A stretch of DNA of 64,000 nucleotides, taken from contig NZ_VKHQ01000004.1 in the NCBI RefSeq assembly GCF_009792795.1, forward strand, positions 492,659-556,658. The letters are read 5' to 3'. The position numbers and the translations under genes were made by a program. The stretch comes from Cognatiluteimonas profundi (GTDB lineage Bacteria > Pseudomonadota > Gammaproteobacteria > Xanthomonadales > Xanthomonadaceae). Below the pieces are notes generated by a model. The model made no database searches. It was not told the origin of the DNA and worked only from the letters and a program-made list of their open reading frames with translations. Shown here one piece after another: positions 16,888 to 25,057 of the stretch. The first letter of the stretch is position 1. The number at the start of each line of letters is the position of its first letter.

Positions 16888-17639
16888 TGCCATTCGTCGC
16901 CGCGACGCGTTCGCTGGGCCGCGCCGGCCTGTTCTCGCTGTCGGTGCTGCGCGCCTCCACCCCGACGCGCGATTTCTTCGCCGAACTCACCCGCGAGATC
17001 TACAAGATCGGCGCGCGCTCGCTGCCGATCATTGCCGTGGGCGGCGCCTTCGTCGGCCTGTCGGTGACGCTGCTGGGCTACCGCGCGCTGCAGACCTATG
17101 GCGCCGCCAACCAGATCAGCGCGCTGGTCGGCCTGGGCCTGTATCGCGAACTCGCCCCGGTGCTGACCGCGCTGCTGTTCATCGGCCGCGCCGGTTCGTC
17201 GATCGCGGCGGAGCTGGGCCTGATGCGCGCCACCGACCAGATCACCGCGCTCGGGCTGATGGCGATCGACCCGATCGCCAAGGCGGTCGCGCCGCGCTTC
17301 TGGGCAGCCGTCATCTGCGTGCCGCTGCTGACCGGGATCTTCTGCAGCCTGGCGATCAGCGCCAGTTATTTCGAGGCCGTGCACGTGATCGGCATCGAAA
17401 GCGGGACCTTCTGGCAGGTGCTGAAGGACGCGGTGGATTTCCGCCACGACTTCCTCGTCGCACTGGAGAAGTCGGCGGTGTTCGGCGGCACCGCCGCACT
17501 GGTCGCGTCCTATGTCGGCTACCACGCCGAACCCACGGTCGAGGGCACCTCGATCGCCACCACCCGCGCGGTCGTCAATGCCTCGCTGCTGGTGCTGATG
17601 TTCAATTTCGTGTTGTCCGCGTTCCTGTTCGGCAGCTGA
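16887..17639 (+). CDS. mlaE: Phospholipid ABC transporter permease MlaE
   Basis: 250 residues, polytopic. The family blocks are present: LPIIAVGGAFVGLSVTLLGY, GLGLYRELAPVLTALLFIGR, AGSSIAAELGLMRATDQI (the conserved GSxxAAELG motif) and a C-terminal hydrophobic helix ending LSAFLFGS. MlaE forms the membrane core to which MlaF, MlaB and the MlaD hexamer attach. The start shares a base with the mlaF stop, giving tight coupling; MlaD follows after 30 bp. Confidence 0.95.
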   Translation: MPFVAATRSLGRAGLFSLSVLRASTPTRDFFAELTREIYKIGARSLPIIAVGGAFVGLSVTLLGYRALQTYGAANQISALVGLGLYRELAPVLTALLFIGRAGSSIAAELGLMRATDQITALGLMAIDPIAKAVAPRFWAAVICVPLLTGIFCSLAISASYFEAVHVIGIESGTFWQVLKDAVDFRHDFLVALEKSAVFGGTAALVASYVGYHAEPTVEGTSIATTRAVVNASLLVLMFNFVLSAFLFGS

Positions 17640-17669
17640 GCTGCCTCGTTCGTATTCCGGAGTCGAGCC

Positions 17670-18206
17670 ATGTCCGTCCGCGGTCCCCGTCTTGAATTTG
17701 CGGTTGGCGCCTTCCTGCTGCTGGCGCTGGCGTCGCTGCTCGTGCTGGCGCTCGCGTCGACCAATGGGAAGTTCAGTTTCGGCCAGCACACCTATCCGCT
17801 GAAGGCGCGATTCACCAACCTGGGGCAGTTGCGCACCTCCGCGCCGGTGAAGATCGGCGGCGTGGTGATCGGCAATGTGGCCGACATTCAGCTGGACCCG
17901 GTCAAATTCGACGCCGTCGTGACGCTGGCCATCGACGACCGCTACAAGGACCTGCCTGCGGATACCTCCGCGGGCATCCTGACCGGCGGCCTGCTTGGAG
18001 ACAGTTATATCGGCCTGCAGCCGGGCGGTGACGAGACCAGCTTGAAACCCGGCGAAGAGATCGCATTCACCACCCCGGCCGTCGACCTGATCCAGATGGT
18101 CGGCAAGTACATGTTCGGCGGCGGCGGCAAACCAGCCGCTGCCGGAGACGGCGACACCGCACCTGCTGGCACCACCCCGCCCCCCACGGAAACACCAAGC
18201 CCATGA
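17670..18206 (+). CDS. mlaD: MCE-domain phospholipid-binding protein MlaD
   Basis: 178 residues. One N-terminal membrane helix (FAVGAFLLLALASLLVLALA) anchors a single periplasmic MCE domain: LKARFTNLGQLRTSAPVKIGGVVIGNV, then AGILTGGLLGDSYIGLQPG. MlaD forms a hexameric ring on MlaE that passes lipid to MlaC. The tail after about residue 145 is Gly/Pro/Thr-rich (GGGGKPAAAGDGDTAPAGTT) and probably unstructured. The stop overlaps the mlaC start by 4 bp (ATGA). Confidence 0.95.
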   Translation: MSVRGPRLEFAVGAFLLLALASLLVLALASTNGKFSFGQHTYPLKARFTNLGQLRTSAPVKIGGVVIGNVADIQLDPVKFDAVVTLAIDDRYKDLPADTSAGILTGGLLGDSYIGLQPGGDETSLKPGEEIAFTTPAVDLIQMVGKYMFGGGGKPAAAGDGDTAPAGTTPPPTETPSP

Positions 18207-18859
18207 AGCGCACCGTCCTCTCGTTCCTCGTCGCCTCCGCCCTCGCGACCGGCGCGATCGCCGTCACCAGCGCCCCGGCGCTCGCCGCGACCGCAGCCGC
18301 CGCGACCCAGGGTTCGCCCAGCAAGCTGGTGCTGGACAACAGCCAGCGCGTGCTGGCGACGCTGGAACAGCGGCGCCCGGAGTTCACGAAGAACCGCGCC
18401 GCGCTGCGCCAGTTCATCTCCGGCGAGTTCAGCCAGATGTTCGATCGCGACTACGCCGCGCGCCAGGTGCTGGGCCGCCACGGCCGCGGCGCCGACGATG
18501 CGGACGTCAAGCTGTTCGCCGATGCGCTGGCCGACAACCTGATGCAGCGTTACGGCTCCTCGCTGCTGGACTTCAATACCAAGCTGCGCGTGCGCGTGAA
18601 GTCGGAAACGGCGTTGCCGCGCGGGCTCGGCGTCAAGGTCGCCAGCGAGTTGATCCGCAGCGGGGGCGAGCCCATCCCGGTCGACTACCTGATGCGCCAG
18701 TCCGGTGGCACCTGGAAGGTGTTCGACGTGATGGTCGAGGGCGTGTCGTTCGTGCAGACCTTCCGCCAGCAGTTCGATGGTGAGCTGACCCACAAATCCA
18801 TTCGCCAGGTTGCCGCCGACCTGCGCACCGGCCAGCTGCAGGCCGATGCCAAGCGCTGA
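18203..18859 (+). CDS. mlaC: Periplasmic phospholipid shuttle MlaC
   Basis: 218 residues. A Sec signal peptide is clear: MKRTVLSFLVASALATGAIA, then SAPALAA as the likely cleavage region. The mature part has the MlaC features RPEFTKNRAALRQFISGEF, FDRDYAARQVLGRH, GSSLLDFNTKLRVRV and GGTWKVFDVMVEGVSFVQTFR. MlaC carries phospholipid between MlaA-porin at the outer membrane and MlaFEDB at the inner membrane. It overlaps mlaD at its start and mlaB at its end (14 bp). Confidence 0.95.
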   Translation: MKRTVLSFLVASALATGAIAVTSAPALAATAAAATQGSPSKLVLDNSQRVLATLEQRRPEFTKNRAALRQFISGEFSQMFDRDYAARQVLGRHGRGADDADVKLFADALADNLMQRYGSSLLDFNTKLRVRVKSETALPRGLGVKVASELIRSGGEPIPVDYLMRQSGGTWKVFDVMVEGVSFVQTFRQQFDGELTHKSIRQVAADLRTGQLQADAKR

Positions 18860-19142
18860 GCCGACGGCACCCAGCCTGGCGCGTGACGGGGAGATCCTGC
18901 GACTGCACGGGGATCTCGTCGCCGACTGCATCGACGCCCTGTGGCCGCTGGCGCTGGAGCAGCTGGCGGGCGTCCGCCAGATCGATGTGGCCGGCGTCGG
19001 CCGCGTCGACAGCAGCGGCGTGGCATTGCTGGCGGAACTGGCCGAGCGCGCCGGCGGCGCGGACATCACCGGCGACCCGCCCGGACTGGCCGCCTTGCGC
19101 GCGGCCTATCGCCTCGGCCCGAACCTCGGCTACGTGGCCTGA
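18846..19142 (+). CDS. mlaB: STAS-domain protein MlaB
   Basis: 98 residues with a single STAS domain: LRLHGDLVADCIDALWPLAL, then IDVAGVGRVDSSGVALLAELAER. In the DSSGVALL loop the conserved Ser/Thr is present. MlaB binds MlaF in the cytoplasm and is needed for ATPase activity. The start ATG lies inside the 3' end of mlaC, which fits coupling within the operon; a longer frame starting at 18810 is possible but would lengthen the overlap for no family reason. It ends 46 bp before mlaA. Confidence 0.88.
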   Translation: MPSAEPTAPSLARDGEILRLHGDLVADCIDALWPLALEQLAGVRQIDVAGVGRVDSSGVALLAELAERAGGADITGDPPGLAALRAAYRLGPNLGYVA

Positions 19143-19188
19143 CGGCCGCGGCGCTCCCGCCCGAACCGCAGCCACTACAATTTCACCC

Positions 19189-20229
19189 ATGAATCCACTT
19201 CCCCCCCGCCTGCTGCTGGTGCTCGCACTGCTGGCAGCGGCCAACAGCGTGTCCGCGCAGGACGCCCCGGTCGTCATCGACGCCCCGGCGACAGCGGCAT
19301 CGACCGTCGCGCCCGCCCCGGCAACCACGCCTGCCGACATGGCCAGCGACGGCCCCGTGGGCACGGCCGCCGCCGCGCAACAGGCCCCGTCGCAGGCGCC
19401 CACCACGCCGTCGCCGCCGCCCGACCTGCGCACGCCCGCCGAGCAGGACTACGACGCGCTCTACGGAAACGCCACCGGCGACTACAACCCGGTGGCGGAC
19501 CCGACCCTGCCGCCGGCGGCCGAAATGCCGGCCAGCTACGACCCATGGGAGCCGATGAACCGTCGCGTGCACGCCTTCAACAACGTCGTGGATCGCCGCA
19601 TCGCCAAGCCGCTGGCCCAGACCTACGTGAAAGTGGTGCCGCGCCCGATCCGCCTGGGTGTCAGCAATTTCTTCAGCAACCTCGGCCAGCCGATCAGCGC
19701 GATCAACGCCCTGCTGCAGGGCAAGCCCACGCAGGCGGCGCAGGCGCTCGGTCGTTTCGCACTGAACGCGACCCTGGGCATGGGCGGCCTGCTGGATCCA
19801 GCCACCGATGCGCACCTGCCCAACCACAGCGAGGACTTCGGGCAGACGCTCGGGGTCTGGGGCTGGCAGCGCTCGCGTTACGTCGAATTGCCGTTGTTCG
19901 GCCCGCGTACCGTGCGCGATGTGGTCGGCCTGATCGGCGATGCGCCGCTGGCGCCGCTGAGCCAGATCCACGATGCGCCGGTGCGCGACTTCCTGCAGGG
20001 ATTGCAGCTGGTCGACATCCGCACGCAGCTGTTCGCGATCGACAGCATGCGCGAGGGCGCCACCGACGAATACGCGCTGTTCCGCGATGCGTGGCTGCAG
20101 CGTCGGCGTTACCAGATCTTCGGCGACCGCACGCAGACCGACAACGAGCTGCCCGACTACCTGCGCGAAGACCAGTCCAATCCGACCGTGCCCGCGGACG
20201 CGATGCCGGGCATCCAGGGCGTGCCCTAG
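19189..20229 (+). CDS. mlaA: MlaA (VacJ) family outer-membrane phospholipid protein
   Basis: 346 residues. The MlaA domain begins at YDPWEPMNRRVHAFNNVVDR and continues through VPRPIRLGVSNFFSNLGQPI and LPNHSEDFGQTLGVWG to GPRTVRDVVG. MlaA sits in the outer membrane and removes misplaced phospholipids. The N-terminus MNPLPPRLLLVLALLAAANSV followed by SAQDAP looks like a type I signal peptide and contains no lipobox Cys, whereas the E. coli protein is a lipoprotein. A 90-residue Ala/Pro/Thr-rich segment separates signal and domain. Last gene of the mla operon, a common arrangement outside enterics. Confidence 0.94.
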   Translation: MNPLPPRLLLVLALLAAANSVSAQDAPVVIDAPATAASTVAPAPATTPADMASDGPVGTAAAAQQAPSQAPTTPSPPPDLRTPAEQDYDALYGNATGDYNPVADPTLPPAAEMPASYDPWEPMNRRVHAFNNVVDRRIAKPLAQTYVKVVPRPIRLGVSNFFSNLGQPISAINALLQGKPTQAAQALGRFALNATLGMGGLLDPATDAHLPNHSEDFGQTLGVWGWQRSRYVELPLFGPRTVRDVVGLIGDAPLAPLSQIHDAPVRDFLQGLQLVDIRTQLFAIDSMREGATDEYALFRDAWLQRRRYQIFGDRTQTDNELPDYLREDQSNPTVPADAMPGIQGVP

Positions 20230-20267
20230 GCTTTCGACCGGCAGCATGCGCAGCGGACGACCATCTC

Positions 20268-21878
20268 TCAGGTTTCGTCCACTTGCTTGTCCAGCAACTC
20301 GATCATCGCGACATCCTCAGGATCGAAGCGATCCGTCTTGAGCTCCTCGGTCAGCGTCTTTTTGCCCTGAACACCGAGTGCCGCCAGCCTTCGAGCACGT
20401 GGAATCACCGACTTGGACGATTCGCTCAATCGATTCCGCGCGGCGTTGAAAGCATCACTCGCGTTTTCCAACCCTTGGCCTACCTTGTTGAAATCAGCAA
20501 GGAAGCTCATGAGTGCATCGAGAACCAGTCCACCACTCTTGGCAATGTCGACCGCTTCGCGCTGAATCTTGTCGCGGGTCCACAAGCGCTCGATAACGCG
20601 TAAAAGCGCCATCAACGTGTTGGGCGAGGCGAATACGATCTTGCGATCGAAAGCGTCGGTCTGCAGTGACGCATCAAATCCGAGTGCCGCCGACAGGGCG
20701 CCCTCGATTGGCACGAATGCAATGGTGATTTCCAATGCGGAGTCCCCAACCGCCTTGGGGTAATTCTTTTCGCCAAGCTCCTTGATGTGCTGCCGCAAAC
20801 CGGCGGCATGGCGACGCATTGCCTCGTCCTGGTCCTCGGGAGTCTGCGCGTTCATCGCTTCTTGCCAGGCGACCAGATTGACTTTGCTGTCAACGACCAC
20901 GCGGCGCTCATCGGGCAGATGCACGACGACGTCAGGGTGTAGGCGTGCGCCCTCGTCGTCGAATGTCTTCTTCTGACGGTCATAGTGCCTGCCCTCTTCG
21001 AGGCCCGACCCACGCAGGACGCTTTCAAGCATCAATTCGCCCCAGTCGCCGCGCACTTTTGCGCTTCCTTTCAGCGCGCGAGTCAGGGCGGCCGTATGCC
21101 CCGCCATGTCCTGATTGAGCGTCTTCAGCTCATTCACTGCGCCCAGCAGCATCGAACGCTCCTTCGCCTCCTCCGAATACAAGGTATCCACCCGGGTACG
21201 GAACTGCCCCAACTGATCGGCGAAGGGCTTCAGCAGGGTTTCGATGTCGGTCTTTGATTGCGACGTCGCATGCCGGACATTTTTCTCGAACAGCTGGCCG
21301 CGCTCCTCGAAGACTTTTCCAGCGAGCTCCGAGAATGCGCTTGAGAGGCGTGCCTGCGCTTCCGTGAGGAAAGCCTGCGTGTCCGCGTTGGCCTGCCTGG
21401 CGTGGACCAGGTTGGCGCTCACGTTGGCATGTTCGACCTGTAAAGACTCGTTGTGCTCGCGCAATCGCGCGGTCTCCGTCTCGAGTGCGACGATGCGCTC
21501 GCGAAGTTGGGCAATCGTCGCCTCACGGTCGGCCAGCGCGGCCGCGGCCGTGCGGCTTCGAACGTTGTCGTCTTCGCTGCGCTGCTGGTATTGGGAGCGG
21601 GCAGTTTCCAGCTGCGAAACCAGCTCGATGCTGCTGGTCAATTGGACCTCCAGTGCACCCAGCCGCCCGTTCATGCGCCCGATCTCCACCGCTTGGGTGC
21701 GACTGTTCTCGCGCTCGCGCTCCAGATCGGCCCCCAGCCGAGCTCGCTCGGCCTGGAGCGCGGCGTTGTCGGAGGGAGTCGTTCCTTGCGTGGCTCGACG
21801 CAGGAAGACGACCACCAGTGCCATTCCTGCCACCAAAAGGACAGCGAGAACGGCCAGTAACAATGCGGATTCGGTCAT
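20268..21878 (-). CDS. rmuC: DNA recombination protein RmuC
   Basis: 536 residues. An N-terminal membrane helix (LLLAVLAVLLVAGMALVVVF) is followed by a long coiled coil (about residues 40-180) and the RmuC nuclease-like domain with KVRGDWGELMLESVLRGSGL, HPDVVVHLPDERRVVVDSKV and FVPIEGALSAALG. RmuC limits inversions at short repeats in E. coli. Base composition is clearly lower in GC than the flanks: the 60 bases 20281-20340 are 53% GC by count against 72% for 19501-19560. This suggests a different history for this gene. It is convergent with mlaA. Confidence 0.93.
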   Translation of the reverse strand: MTESALLLAVLAVLLVAGMALVVVFLRRATQGTTPSDNAALQAERARLGADLERERENSRTQAVEIGRMNGRLGALEVQLTSSIELVSQLETARSQYQQRSEDDNVRSRTAAAALADREATIAQLRERIVALETETARLREHNESLQVEHANVSANLVHARQANADTQAFLTEAQARLSSAFSELAGKVFEERGQLFEKNVRHATSQSKTDIETLLKPFADQLGQFRTRVDTLYSEEAKERSMLLGAVNELKTLNQDMAGHTAALTRALKGSAKVRGDWGELMLESVLRGSGLEEGRHYDRQKKTFDDEGARLHPDVVVHLPDERRVVVDSKVNLVAWQEAMNAQTPEDQDEAMRRHAAGLRQHIKELGEKNYPKAVGDSALEITIAFVPIEGALSAALGFDASLQTDAFDRKIVFASPNTLMALLRVIERLWTRDKIQREAVDIAKSGGLVLDALMSFLADFNKVGQGLENASDAFNAARNRLSESSKSVIPRARRLAALGVQGKKTLTEELKTDRFDPEDVAMIELLDKQVDET

Positions 21879-21958
21879 GCCGCCAGTGTAGCGGCCCGCG
21901 TCTCAGCGGCTGCGCCACTTCATCGCACGCACACTTGTGCCTGCCTAGGATCGGGCCG

Positions 21959-22300
21959 ATGGAAGCAGCAGTCGCGCCAAGGAAGCCGCCATTCCGCCGC
22001 TATGCCAACCTGGGAGGCCATTCCCCGGTCGCGGCCTACGCGCTGCTGCCCGACGGCATCGAGCTGCAGTTCAGCGACGGCCGGATCGTGCTCTACAACC
22101 ACGATTGCCCGGGTCGCAGGCATGTCAGCCGGATGAAGGTGCTGGCGCGTGAAGGGCGCGGGCTGGACGCGTATGTCGTCCGCCACGTCGGCAAGCGGTT
22201 CGCGGCGCTGCTGGACGCGGGCCACGGCCGTGCCCCGCGCGTCACCCGTGCGACCGCGACGCCTCAGTCGAGCACCCGGCAGAACGCCGCCTTCAGGTAG
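21959..22300 (+). CDS. Uncharacterised small protein
   Basis: 113 residues, no confident family. The core reads AAYALLPDGIELQFSDGRIV, then LYNHDCPGRRHVSRMKVLAR and YVVRHVGKRFAALL, basic and probably soluble, loosely like a KTSC-type fold (a guess). The ATG at 21959 starts a frame whose codon positions look coding up to about 22240. The last 37 bp overlap the 3' end of rlmI on the other strand, so the C-terminal 12 residues may be non-conserved. No signal peptide or membrane segment. Confidence 0.55.
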   Translation: MEAAVAPRKPPFRRYANLGGHSPVAAYALLPDGIELQFSDGRIVLYNHDCPGRRHVSRMKVLAREGRGLDAYVVRHVGKRFAALLDAGHGRAPRVTRATATPQSSTRQNAAFR

Positions 22301-23448
22301 CGCGATTCCTGCACGTGCGCCAGGAACGGATGGTCGGCGCCGGCGCCGGCGACCTTGAGCACCTGCAGCGTGCGACCGGCGTAAAAGGCGGCGCGCCGCA
22401 GCATGCCGAGGAATTCCTCCTCGCTGACCAGGCCGGTGCAGGAGAACGTCGCCAGCAAACCGCCCGGCCTGAGCACGCCGAGCGCGAGCTTGTTCATGTC
22501 CAGGTATTTCTTCAGCGCCGGGATCACCTGGTCGCGATCGCGCGTGAGCTTGGCCGGGTCGAGGATGACGACGTCGAACAGGTCGCCGCGGTTGCCGGCA
22601 TCGCGCAGCCACGGGAAGATGTCGGCCTGCACGAACTTCACATGCGCGTCGTTGAGCTTCGCATTGCCCTTGGCGATGTCGAGGACGTCATCGTCGATGT
22701 CGATGCCGATGACCTCCGCCGCGCCGCGCACCGCGGCATAGACGCCGAAGCCGCCGGTGTTGCAGCACAGGTCGAGCACGCGCTGGCCTGCGACGAGCTG
22801 CGAGAGCCACTGCCGGTTGTCGCGCTGGTCGGCGAAGAAACCGGTCTTGTGCGCACCGGCGGGATCGGCGCGGAAGCGGATGCCGTTCTCGGTGATGATC
22901 GACGCCGTCGTCGGTTCGCTGCCGCTGCTGTTGAACGGCTTGAAGTCGAAGCTTTCCTGCTTCTGCACGTGCTCGTCGGCGAAGGCGTGGAAGCGGCAGC
23001 CGGGGAACTGCGCGCGCAGGGCCTCGTAGATCCATTCGCGATGGCGGACCATGCCGGCGCTGAAGAATTCGACGACCAGCAGGTCGCCGTAGCGGTCGAC
23101 CACCAGGCCGCTGAGGCCGTCGCCTTCGGAGTGCACGACGCGCCAGGCATCGGACACCGCATCGAGTCGCAGCACCTCGCGGCGCAGCGCGACCGCGGCG
23201 GCGATCCTGCGCGCGAACCACTGCGCATCCACCGGCATGTCGCGGTCGGTCTCCAGGATGCGCAGCGCGATGCGCGAATGGCCGTTGTAGAAGCCGCGCC
23301 CGATCCACTCGCCATCCACGCCGATGATGTCGACGATGGAGCCCGGCCTGGGCTTGGATGCGGGCTTCTCGACCAGCTTCTGGAAGATCCACGGATGGCT
23401 GGACCGCCACGGATTGCGCAGGCGGACGCTGGGGATTTCTGCATTCAT
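22264..23448 (-). CDS. rlmI: 23S rRNA m5C methyltransferase RlmI-like (PUA + SAM domain)
   Basis: 394 residues. The N-terminus VRLRNPWRSSHPWIFQKLVE begins a PUA domain, followed by the EEHE-like linker and a Rossmann methyltransferase: DLCCNTGGFGVYAAVRGAAE (motif I), GIDIDDDVLDIAKGNAKLN, VILDPAKLTRDRDQ (motif IV) and LATFSCTGLVSEEEF (motif VI). E. coli RlmI methylates C1962 of 23S rRNA. The alternative is a close paralogue of the same COG1092 family. The start at 23448 gives the expected N-terminus. Confidence 0.9.
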   Translation of the reverse strand: MNAEIPSVRLRNPWRSSHPWIFQKLVEKPASKPRPGSIVDIIGVDGEWIGRGFYNGHSRIALRILETDRDMPVDAQWFARRIAAAVALRREVLRLDAVSDAWRVVHSEGDGLSGLVVDRYGDLLVVEFFSAGMVRHREWIYEALRAQFPGCRFHAFADEHVQKQESFDFKPFNSSGSEPTTASIITENGIRFRADPAGAHKTGFFADQRDNRQWLSQLVAGQRVLDLCCNTGGFGVYAAVRGAAEVIGIDIDDDVLDIAKGNAKLNDAHVKFVQADIFPWLRDAGNRGDLFDVVILDPAKLTRDRDQVIPALKKYLDMNKLALGVLRPGGLLATFSCTGLVSEEEFLGMLRRAAFYAGRTLQVLKVAGAGADHPFLAHVQESRYLKAAFCRVLD

Positions 23449-23548
23449 CGGCGCAGTTTACGCGGCCGCCGTCACGGGCCGGCGCGCGCCGGACGCGGCG
23501 ACGCCCGGCAGGCCTTGCATTGGCGCAGCCAGCCGCCATTCCTCGGTG

Positions 23549-24325
23549 ATGCACCTGCCCATGCCCGAAGCCGTCCCCGACACGCCGCAGCAACGCAGCG
23601 CCGACCGCCGGCGCCTGCAGCGCGCGCTCAACGCCAGCCTGGCCGGCGTGCTGCTGCTGGCGGCGACATTCGTCGCGCAGCATGGATTCGACTGGCGCGC
23701 GCTCGCGATCGCCCCGCACGCCTGGTCGGGTCTGGTCGGCATCCTCACCGCGCCCCTGCTGCATGGCTCGCCCGAGCACCTGGGCGCCAACGCCGTGGCC
23801 CTGCTGTTGCTGGGGACGCTGGCCGGCACGGTCTATCCGCGCGCCACGGTGCGCGCACTGCCGCTGTTGTGGATTGGATCCGGGCTGGGCGCATGGCTGC
23901 TGGGCGACGTCGGCACCCGCCACCTGGGCGCCAGCGGCGTCGCGCATGGATTGATGTTCCTGGTCTTCGGGCTGGGCCTGCTGCGGCGCGACCGGCCGGC
24001 GATCGCGGCCGCGATGATCGCTTTCTTCCTGTATGGCGGGATGCTGCTGACGGTGTTGCCGCACGAGCCCGGCGTGTCCTGGCAGGCGCACTTCGGCGGC
24101 GCGGTCTCGGGCCTGCTCGCGGCATGGCTGTTCCGCCACAGCGACGCGATGGCGCCGCGCCGGCGTTACTCGTGGGAGCTGGAAGACGAAGACAGCGCCG
24201 GCGAGGCGGACGCCGCTGCCGACGATCCGCTGGAATTGCCGCGACCCGATGCGGTGCCCGTGCTGTGGACACGCACGCCACCACCAGTCGGACGCGTGGT
24301 GGTGCGGCTGCCGCGACGCGACTGA
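23549..24325 (+). CDS. Rhomboid family intramembrane serine protease
   Basis: 258 residues, about six membrane helices. The catalytic dyad is visible: Ser129 in LGASGVAHG (the GxSG motif) and His181 in WQAHFGGAVSGLLA; the HGSPEHLGANAVAL segment is the conserved HxxxN helix. Rhomboids cleave membrane-embedded substrates. A soluble tail of about 70 acidic/proline-rich residues follows the last helix. The start is either the ATG at 23549 or 23561; neither has a strong ribosome site. Divergent from rlmI across a 100-bp gap. Confidence 0.88.
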   Translation: MHLPMPEAVPDTPQQRSADRRRLQRALNASLAGVLLLAATFVAQHGFDWRALAIAPHAWSGLVGILTAPLLHGSPEHLGANAVALLLLGTLAGTVYPRATVRALPLLWIGSGLGAWLLGDVGTRHLGASGVAHGLMFLVFGLGLLRRDRPAIAAAMIAFFLYGGMLLTVLPHEPGVSWQAHFGGAVSGLLAAWLFRHSDAMAPRRRYSWELEDEDSAGEADAAADDPLELPRPDAVPVLWTRTPPPVGRVVVRLPRRD

Positions 24326-24433
24326 GCAGAAGTTCCGCAACCCGGTTCGCGCGGCACAGTGCGGTTCATGCGCACCGGGATAGCCTGCGCGCGCCCATTG
24401 AACGGGCCTCACGACAACAAACAGGAATCCCCC

Positions 24434-25006
24434 ATGAAAAACACCCTCATCCTCGCCTCCGCGCTGGCGCTTGCCGGCCTGTCCTCGGTCGCATCCGCGG
24501 CCGACGCCGGCGGACAGTGGTTCGTGCGCGGAGAAGCCGGACGCAGCCACGTCAACGCCGACGTTTCCGGCGTGGGCAGCAACAGCAACAACGACAGCAC
24601 GTACTCGCTGCGCTCGGGTTATTACTTCAACCCGAACTTCGCGGTCGAAGGCTTCTACAGCAACCTGTACGACAAGAACTTCACCTACGCGACCCCGAAC
24701 GACGGCAACACCAAGCTCAGCGCGATCGGCCTGGGCGTCGTGGGCAAGAAGAATTTCGGTGCCGACGGCAACGGCTTCTTCGTCGACGGTCGCGCCGGCG
24801 TGACCCGCGGCAAGGTCCAGGACTCGATCGCGGGCCTGGGCAAGGACAGCGCCACCTCGACCAAGCCCTACGTCGGCGTGGGCGCGGGCTTCGATTTCTC
24901 GCGCAACTTCGGCGTCAGCCTGAACTACGACCATCACAAGGGCAGCGGGCAGAACATCGACGTCACCGCCAATACCCTGACCGCCGGCGCGGAATACCGC
25001 TTCTGA
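24434..25006 (+). CDS. Small outer-membrane beta-barrel protein
   Basis: 190 residues. A signal peptide (MKNTLILASALALAGLSSVA, cut after ASA) leads into alternating amphipathic strands: WFVRGEAGRSHV, YSLRSGYYFNPNFAVEGFYS, AIGLGVVGKKNF, KPYVGVGAGFDFSRNFGVSL, and a C-terminal AGAEYRF with the terminal Phe recognised by the BAM complex. Eight strands are likely, as in the OmpW/OmpX/OmpA-barrel group. There is a good ribosome site (AGGAA) before the ATG. Followed directly by a strong terminator. Confidence 0.87.
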   Translation: MKNTLILASALALAGLSSVASAADAGGQWFVRGEAGRSHVNADVSGVGSNSNNDSTYSLRSGYYFNPNFAVEGFYSNLYDKNFTYATPNDGNTKLSAIGLGVVGKKNFGADGNGFFVDGRAGVTRGKVQDSIAGLGKDSATSTKPYVGVGAGFDFSRNFGVSLNYDHHKGSGQNIDVTANTLTAGAEYRF

Positions 25007-25026
25007 TCCACGCGTGCGCTTCACCT

Positions 25027-25057
25027 AAAAACGGCCACCTGCGGGTGGCCGTTTTTT
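25027..25057. terminator. Bidirectional rho-independent terminator
   Basis: A perfect 10-bp stem (AACGGCCACC/GGTGGCCGTT, minor trimming possible) with a TGCG loop, preceded by A5 and followed by T6. It stands between the barrel gene and the convergent gene at 25057-26220, whose stop codon begins in the T-run, so it can end transcription from both sides. Confidence 0.9.
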
